From Aphrophora alni (Eukaryota > Arthropoda > Insecta > Hemiptera > Aphrophoridae): 64,000 bases of DNA. The notes below the pieces were generated by a model, which did not search any database, was not told the DNA's origin, and saw only the letters and a list, made by a program, of their open reading frames with translations. Shown piece by piece: positions 57,591 through 64,000 of the stretch (positions are counted from its first letter, which is position 1; each line of letters begins with the position of its first letter). The position numbers and the translations under genes were made by a program. Location: assembly GCA_963513935.1 (NCBI GenBank), contig OY740768.1, forward strand, positions 36,330,216-36,394,215. Reading direction: 5' to 3'.

Positions 57591-57721
57591 ATAATTTAAT
57601 GTTACAACAGTCGGTACATGATGGAATTCCATGATAATGGAAATAATGAAACAATTATTCAATTCCACAAAAGAGCTTTATTTGCGACATATGTTTCACC
57701 GTTAGGCATTTTCATGCAACT
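57591..57721 (-). mobile_element. Penelope-like terminal sequence, second copy
   Basis: Closely matches 37981-38107: TTTAATGTTACAACAGTC, TACATGATGGAATTCCATG, then the hammerhead-like part. No GIY-YIG frame lies beside it. Confidence 0.8.
57681..57721 (-). ncRNA. Hammerhead ribozyme-like motif, second Penelope copy
   Basis: Minus strand: AGUUGC / GCAAAU stem I, AUGAAAA core, UGCC-UAAC-GGU stem II, intact GAAA, CAUAUGUC with GUC triplet. Keeps GAAA, unlike the 38.07-kb copy, but the CUGANGA core has two changes. Confidence 0.5.
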
Positions 57722-57729
57722 CTCACCTA

Positions 57730-58125
57730 ACTCCTAGAGGCTCCTTTTGGATCTCCGTTTGATAGAGGTCAAAGACATTTACCCCTATAGGCACAGGTTG
57801 CATGACACCATTAGGGGTCGGCTGAAACATAAGAATCAAACGAGCGGAAGAGAAGAAGAAAAAGAACATCATCAATAGGAAAGAGTAAAAACAGGTAGGC
57901 TGTTTGCGATTGGTAGTCTAATCGAGCAGTGGGAATACAACCATAAGTATCGCATATTCTCAGGCAGTCCAAAGTCAAACTGTTATTGTGTTATTTTAAG
58001 TTTTGTGTGAATTTGTATTTAAGGCTACTTTAATAAAGAAGGTTTTCATTTGTTTTAAATATTTTAAAATTTCAGTATCGGTACTATTTGCATATATATA
58101 ATGTGAAGAGATTTACTAGTTGAAT
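57730..58125. other. Unassigned sequence beside the Penelope-like end
   Basis: Slightly less AT-rich to 57960, then AT-rich. No domain recognised. Confidence 0.4.
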
Positions 58126-58129
58126 CCCA

Positions 58130-58265
58130 AGTCTTTCTAGACCAACACAATTTGTTTTTTTCCGACCCTGACATTATTAGAGTATTCAAGGGATCTTTAT
58201 TTTATACTTCCGAGGCTTTTTTATTTATAAGGTGATGGCAGAGAGGTTTTAAACCACAAGGAAAA
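58130..58265 (+). repeat. SINE-like repeat, 3' part
   Basis: TTCCGACCCTGACATTATTA, GAGTATTCAAGGGATC and TTATAAGGTGATGGCAGAG follow the distal order of the 46.35-kb copy (inverted there). Confidence 0.5.
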
Positions 58266-58680
58266 ATCCATCTTTGTCTCAAAGTGGTAAACTCATAAGT
58301 GGTCAGTATTAGTTTGTTATTTTGGTAATCCCAACTACTTAATAGTATTTAGTATATTGTGTCTTATGTCATTAATAAGTCATTTTGATAATGATTGTAA
58401 CCTTTAGTAATGAATATGGAAGCTGGTAATTTTTGTGAACAAAGTGATTATAACTGTGCATTGAAAAGCTGTTCTAAAACTATTTAATTCACTCAATTTT
58501 GTTTGAAAAAAGGTTAGTTTCAAATGGAAGGCCTGTTGTACACTGGAAAAAATGTAACTAATGTGGAAATGTGTATTATTTTGCCCTAGGTTTGTTGGAT
58601 TAAGCAAAGTCCACTTTGTTTGCCTAATTTAGTTTAAGAACAAAAAACAAGTGACAAAACAGTTAAAATTCTATAGTGTA

Positions 58681-58855
58681 GCCTGTTTGTTATGTGAAGA
58701 ATCCTGATGGGAGGGCAGCTGAGCAAATGATGGGGCGAGCTAGCACTATGCAAACGCTTTGAATAGCGAGAAATGAATGAGCTGCTTGCTTCCCCCATCA
58801 CTAAATAATGAATGGTAACCCATTTTTTTCACATCACAAACAGGCTATACCAGTT
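58681..58855. mobile_element. Short TIR element (MITE), 175 bp
   Basis: GCCTGTTTGTTATGTGA at the left and its near-perfect inverse at the right, flanked by TA on both sides. GC-richer interior. TA flanks fit Tc1/mariner-type or similar MITEs. Confidence 0.75.
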
Positions 58856-58859
58856 ATTG

Positions 58860-60515
58860 TGTCAATAATAATTATAATATTACTAGTAACTAAACATCAA
58901 TATTTAGATGAATTATTATAAATTATTACTGTATTTTAATTGCACCTATAATTTTTCTTTCAACGCTAGTTTACATACAACTTGTTTCAAAATTCATTAG
59001 TCGTTGCTGGGTAATACAACAAAATATGTCATTTTTTGCCTTCTATAAGTTACACAATGTAATTATTAATTATTTATATGATATATTTCAATAATTTCTA
59101 GATTGAAGATAACATTTTTATTAATGTTAAATATTTAGTTGATGATGTAAAGGTATAAAACAAACGAAGATAACTTTATTTTTCTAAGAGTTGCAATAAA
59201 TTTCAAGTGTTTTGACCTAGGATATCTATTTAATTAACAGTTTTTATAAATTGTTTTGTAAAGATTAAAAATGTTTTCTTATAACTTAGTTGAAAATATC
59301 AGTTTTGAAATTAAGTTATTCATAATGTTTTTAATGTCACTATTTAAAATTATTAATTAAATTTATATATTATATTGATAATTATGTGCATAGCATAAAG
59401 TATAAGCCTTCTTGTGCAAATTATTTATATCTTTTGCTTTTTGATTGACCTTCGGTTGGCAATCTGCTTTTTGTGGAGTGTTTATTATAACATTAAGAGG
59501 TTGTGTTTTGATAACAAGTTTGGCGTTATCATGTGATGCCAGTATCTTTGTTTTATATTTTACAGTGTTGGTCAGTAATTGTCTTGTGTGTGGTATTTTT
59601 ATTATTATTATGGATTTAAGTCCGTAAGTAGATTTTCTCTTCTGTTGATGTAAAATATATCAATTGAAATATGTATTACTTGGAATATTTCTTAGAGTGA
59701 CCTTTATGCATGACTTGTGATATCAATTTGAACTTTTTTGTATATTGGGTCAAGGAATATGAACTAGACAGACTGATTATTGAAGTAGGATGTCCTCGTT
59801 TATGTTTTACTTTTTAAGATTATAACTCAAAAAGTAGAATAATTGTTATTGTATTGCTTCAAAATTTTGTTACGTTACTTGACCTCTCCTTTCCACTGGT
59901 AATCTGCCAATATTATCAAAACAACATTTTCAAGTGGTTGTTAATAAATACAAAGACAATACTTTGTTGATGATGTAATGCTATCATATTTTGAAGTATT
60001 GATATATGGATGTAACAAGCATACTTATTATCCATTTAGTACTTCTATAGATATTTCCTTTGTTATTGATCTACAAGGTGTTCCATAAAAATATTGTTAT
60101 TTTATGTTATGAAATTTTATGGTTATGTTGGATGTAAATAAAACTTAACAAGGTGAAACTTTGTAATGTGTTCCCAAATAATGTAAAGTAATAAAAATAA
60201 ATTTACATTTTTAGTTTTTACCCAACATTTATACATTAATTTTGTACATTCAGTGATATTTTATAGGCATATAAATTATGTTACAATGTTACAGTACTTT
60301 CAATGAAAAAATTGTGATAAACTTAATATTAGTAGTAATAATATTGCTAGATATTATATAAATAAATTACAAATACAAAAAAGTATTACAGAATTAAAAA
60401 AAAAAAACTAGGTTGTCATAAAATAACAGAGTAGTAGAAAAAGTATCTTAGTTAATATGAATTAAAACCTTGACTGTCATTTTAAGAATAGATGTTCAAT
60501 GAATTGTGGTGAATG
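58860..60515. other. AT-rich intergenic sequence
   Basis: Nothing supported. A 60-codon frame at 59445 ends next to a good donor but its phase does not fit the 47.1-kb exon. Confidence 0.45.
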
Positions 60516-60519
60516 TAAA

Positions 60520-60667
60520 CAATATTAAACACTGAAACCTCTACCACAAGTTTAGTACAATAACATTAATATAACATAAGGCAAATAAAATTTTTAATTT
60601 ATTTTATTTTATTTGTGTGTGTGTTATTGTACCAAACTTGTGGTAGGGGTTTAAGTGTTTTATATTG
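60520..60667. repeat. Inverted repeat, arms of about 45 bases
   Basis: CAATATTAAACACTGAAACC, TACCACAAGTTTAGTACAAT and the inverse, separated by about 55 AT-rich bases. Confidence 0.75.
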
Positions 60668-60850
60668 TCGTTTTAAGTGTCGAAAAAAAACTCTTACTTC
60701 TATTATAATAAATATATTTCTTTGTCACAGTATGTGTGAAAAAGTTTTTTCTCTAGTTTTGTCATGTAAAAAGAAAACAAAAAACAATACATCTCTAACT
60801 CCAAAGAAATAATATATAGGGCCATATGATGACAATCTTTTATGGATCTT

Positions 60851-61053
60851 TAATTTTCATTACTGTTGAGACCGAAGGTTCTTGGTGGAATTCCATGTTT
60901 AAAGATAATAAAACACAATTTTTTATTTTGTAACATCCACTTTTTATTAGTCTAGTAATACAGCCTCGTCAATGCCTTAGCAGGCCAAAGCATTGGTCGG
61001 CTAGACTAATAAAAAGTGGATGTTACAAAATAAGAAATTGTGTTTTATTATCT
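60851..61053. mobile_element. Palindromic insertion with 13-bp target duplication
   Basis: Flanked by TTTTATGGATCTT at 60838-60850 and 61054-61066. A 50-base leader with TTCTTGGTGGAATTCC precedes a palindrome with 55-base arms (60901-60955 and 61001-61055, ends shared with the duplication) and a 45-base centre. The leader aligns with that of the 18.18-kb insertion and with the TGGAATTCCATG box of the Penelope-like ends. Confidence 0.85.
60960..61004 (+). ncRNA. Hammerhead-like motif in the palindrome centre
   Basis: AGCC and GGCU can form stem I around UGCC-UUAGCA-GGC, CAAA and a GCAUUGGUC segment ending in GUC. The core before UGCC (UCGUCAA) is far from CUGANGA. A weak, spacing-based call. 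Confidence 0.3.
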
Positions 61054-61525
61054 TTTTATGGATCTTGTAACATAACTGCATATTGATTTTTCAATTATTT
61101 TAATCAATCAGGTGTTATTAAATTTGTAAATTTGGTTATTTTGGTAACAAAATTGAAATTGTTTAAACTTTCAGTAAACATAGAGGTGACTTTTAGGTTC
61201 ATAAAATTTTGGTATTAAGAAATTTTAATTCAGGTTAAAAAACCATCATTTTTGACACATTGTTGAATTGTAATTACAGTACAACCTCGTTAAGTCGGAC
61301 CAGCCGGGACCGCGGCCGATCCGACAACGAAAATCCGTGTTAGCCGGAGAAAGAGCAGAAAACACAAAAAAATGAAAATATACATACTGTACTTACAATA
61401 ATTTCCTTTATTACGGAGAAAAACACTTTAAAAATATTTACTCAGCACAATAAAATAACAAACACATCTGTGGACTGTACAGGTATGTCTAGTTTTTGAA
61501 GAATAAGCTTGTAAGTTTCTGTTGC

Positions 61526-62380
61526 AATGACAAACCCACTGGAACTACAAAAGTGTGTCCTGGAAACATTGCATCTCAATTATCCCTTACACGAGTGGGT
61601 TCACATCTATACAGATAGATCATATATGCCAGAAACGAACTCTACAGGAGCATGAGTCTACTCAAGTCTTTTTGAAAAGTACATGGCTGTCGGGAAGTAC
61701 ACTAGCAACTTCGACGGGGAAATCTTTGCCGTTCACGAAGCAGTTTCTTGCCTGCAGAGCTCAGAAACGCTGCTGAGGCGTATTCTTTGTTGACTCCCAG
61801 GCTTCTATCCAAGTGCTCAGCAAAAACACCCCTACAGACTGTCATAGAACCATGAAATGCTGCACTGCACTCACTAGATTGATATCCACTGGCAGGACTG
61901 TATGGCTCGAATGGATCCCGAGCCACATTGGAATCAGGGGAAATGAAAAAAATGACGAGCTGGCAAAGCAAGGAGCCGGGGAGCCGCAGCCCACCCAGCC
62001 TTAATCTCTGCGAGCCGCCCGCAACTACATTGATATTACCGTTTCACGCCATATTACAAGAAAGTTAAAGAACGAAAGCGAAGGAAAAATATGAGCCTTG
62101 CAACTGACGGAACAATACCTAGAAACTTTGAACGACACGCATCTGTGGCCCTTTTCCGCACTCTGACGGGGCACGACTATCTCCAAGCCCATCTACACAG
62201 AATCGGCCTTGCAGACGAAGACACCTGCCCCCTGTGCCAAGCAGGAAGAATGGACAGTGAACACCTCTACCAATGTGCCCAACTTCAGTCAATACCGCAA
62301 AACACAGTCAGTCTATACTGGGAGGCTCGGCGTCGAGTGGCAGAACGGCCATGGACTGGCGTTGGATAATGTAAAGTAAA
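61526..62380 (+). mobile_element. 5'-truncated LINE insertion with 15-bp target duplication
   Basis: GTAAGTTTCTGTTGC flanks both sides (61511-61525 and 62381-62395). The 855-bp insert begins inside the RNase H domain of a LINE polyprotein and ends in AATGTAAAGTAAA, a short A-rich tail. Truncation at the 5' end plus a target duplication is the signature of target-primed reverse transcription. Confidence 0.9.
61550..62369 (+). pseudogene. LINE RNase H domain and C-terminal zinc tail
   Basis: HIYTDRSYMPETNSTGA holds the first acidic residue (TDGS changed to TDRS), NFDGEIFAVHEAV the Glu, FFVDSQASIQVL the second Asp and WIPSHIGIRGNEKNDELAKQ the final block. The tail has CPLCQAGRMDSEHLYQC, a CxxC...H...C pattern. 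One in-frame TGA (GA*VYS) and two frameshifts break it. Codon use is GC-richer than its surroundings. It is a jockey/R1-type pol C-terminus; full pol is about 1000 residues, so most is missing. Confidence 0.85.
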
Positions 62381-62395
62381 GTAAGTTTCTGTTGC

Positions 62396-62598
62396 GTCAA
62401 CTTCGAGTAACGTTTACGTGCCACACGGTCGCACATCTGTTTCAACATGACAAGCTCGGCCAAAAATGTAGTCTCGTTCTGAAGCTCAAAATACACCATC
62501 AATTCATCCAAGTAAGATACTGCTTCTACGTGACTGATGACTTCTGGTTCTTCAGCATTTTTTTCATCTGTATCACCTGGGTGACACTGACTCACCAT
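62396..62598 (-). pseudogene. Tigger transposase C-terminal fragment
   Basis: On the minus strand a frame with EEPEVISHVEAVSYLDELMV, YFELQNET and RVARKRYSKLTQQKLT matches the extreme C-terminus of Tigger/jerky-type transposases (EPEVIS...AL..L..YFEQ...R..R...S..KQ..I). The DDE core is absent. It ends where the LINE was inserted. Confidence 0.8.
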
Positions 62599-62844
62599 GT
62601 AGGCATGCAGCGCTAGAGTTAGGCATCAGATGTACAGTGACGGCAAACAAACTTGGTTGCGTTAACTCGGCGGAAACACGATCACCGTGCAATATGCTAC
62701 GATTATGCGCTCGTATAAAGCAATAGCGCTACCAAAATACATATATTATATTAATTTATATTTATGTTTATTTATTGCAAACCGGTCTGGGTTACCTGGA
62801 GATCCGACTTAAAGGGGGCCGACATAACGAGGTTGCACTGTATG

Positions 62845-63585
62845 TTAAAACCCTACCTTTTAGAACTCTATTCAAACTGGTTTCAGTCAATAGCTACACA
62901 TTAATAACAGTGAAACGAAATAATTTTAAGCTTTTCTAAAGAAGCATCATGTAATAAATTACAATGCCTTTTAATTAACCTTTTTAATGGTGATCTGTTG
63001 GAATAGTTGAGAACAAACATTATACTGTATGGTAGCCATGCATTGAAAGCACAAAGTCTTTAATTATATTAATCAAAATAAGTTAACCATTGTTTCATAG
63101 ACACAAAAAAGCCTTTCAATGTAAAAATTATTGTATTAATTAATATAAAAACTATCAGTCTGTTTTTATAAGAGCTAAACAATTTTAATTTGTGTATAAT
63201 AAATATTTTAAAAATTATTTTGGAACATAACTATAAAGTTTCACCTTTGTTGAAATTTATTTACATTTAGCAGAACCACTTAAAAATAATGACCTCTTCA
63301 TGGGACACTATATAATAATCATCACAACTGATTTTGTAAGAAGCATTTATACTTATATATGTTTCTTAATGGAGTTATATTTGCCGATCAAATAAAGCTG
63401 CTAAATTGTACAGTATATTTAAAGGCTGGGTTCTAACTTAGGACAATCAAATCAAACTTGACAAATAATCCTGCACCACTTTTGTTGTAAAGATATTTTA
63501 TTAAATTTCAACACATGCACTAGTGTCTCACAAACACACACATATATATAGTGTGTCTCAAAGAGGCAGTCTTTAACAGGGGGGG
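62845..63585. other. AT-rich intergenic sequence
   Basis: Nothing recognised; ends in a G9 run beside the AG tract. Confidence 0.5.

Positions 63586-64000
<415 letters not shown>

Larger units (their letters stand above)
61277..62840. mobile_element. Tigger/pogo-like element split by a LINE
   Basis: TA-flanked termini CAGTACAACCTCGTTAAGTC and (inverted) CAGTGCAACCTCGTTATGTC, nearly identical. Without the nested LINE and one target copy the element is about 694 bp. Carries the end of a Tigger transposase on the minus strand. Confidence 0.88.

Noticed and set aside
59445..59645. Second exon for the 47.1-kb gene ending at AAGTCC|GTAAGT
   Set aside because: With the phase left by the first exon the reading hits a stop after a few codons.
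61702..61971. 89-codon minus-strand frame
   Set aside because: Antisense shadow of the nested LINE RNase H.

Overview
This is a very AT-rich, intron-rich animal nuclear sequence with no operons. Its mobile-element repertoire (Tigger/pogo, mariner, PIF/Harbinger, piggyBac, Penelope-like, jockey/CR1-type LINE fragments, a Ty3/gypsy-type gag, foldback elements), an arthropod-style TCAGTC initiator and simple AT/AG repeats suggest an arthropod, most likely an insect, possibly a hemipteran. That assignment is inference; no rRNA or mitochondrial marker is present to test it.

Layout. 1-3470: left-edge LTR retrotransposon on the minus strand (gag, candidate PBS and LTR). 3470-9100: intergenic DNA with LINE scraps, a short piggyBac element and a dead mariner. 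9396-27776 (minus): the one clear host gene, an ARHGAP19-like Rho GTPase-activating protein. I rebuilt it as eight coding exons whose splice sites and phases all agree, giving 592 codons. Its introns hold a Tigger-like element, a 727-bp foldback element with solo arms, a possible SINE family, palindromic insertions and a 3-copy tandem repeat. 28-34.4 kb: repeats, an inverted-repeat element with AT tracts, and a dead DDE transposase. 34459-36826: an apparently intact two-gene PIF/Harbinger transposon with TIRs and flanking AAT. 37.98-38.8 kb: the 3' part of a Penelope-like element (GIY-YIG nuclease, then a hammerhead-like motif). 40.8-41.4 kb: decayed LINE coding sequence. 42.1-43.3 kb: a TIR element with a perfect 147-bp tandem duplication. 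47.1 kb: a plausible first coding exon of an unidentified plus-strand gene. 49.9-54.2 kb: two Tigger/pogo-like elements and two dead transposases. 57.0-62.8 kb: a second Penelope-like end, MITEs, a palindromic insertion with a 13-bp target duplication, and a Tigger element split by a 5'-truncated LINE with a 15-bp target duplication. 63.6 kb: a 145-bp AG tract.

Most interesting pattern: a hammerhead-ribozyme-like module (UGCC, short loop, GGC, A-rich core, short stem III, GUH) recurs at five places. Two are downstream of Penelope-like sequence and three sit in the centre of long palindromes; two of those palindromes are short insertions with 13-17 bp target duplications. The leaders of the palindromic insertions resemble each other and a box in the Penelope-like ends. 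This suggests a family of short palindromic retro-insertions derived from, or mobilised by, Penelope-like elements. The cores are degenerate, so ribozyme activity is not claimed.
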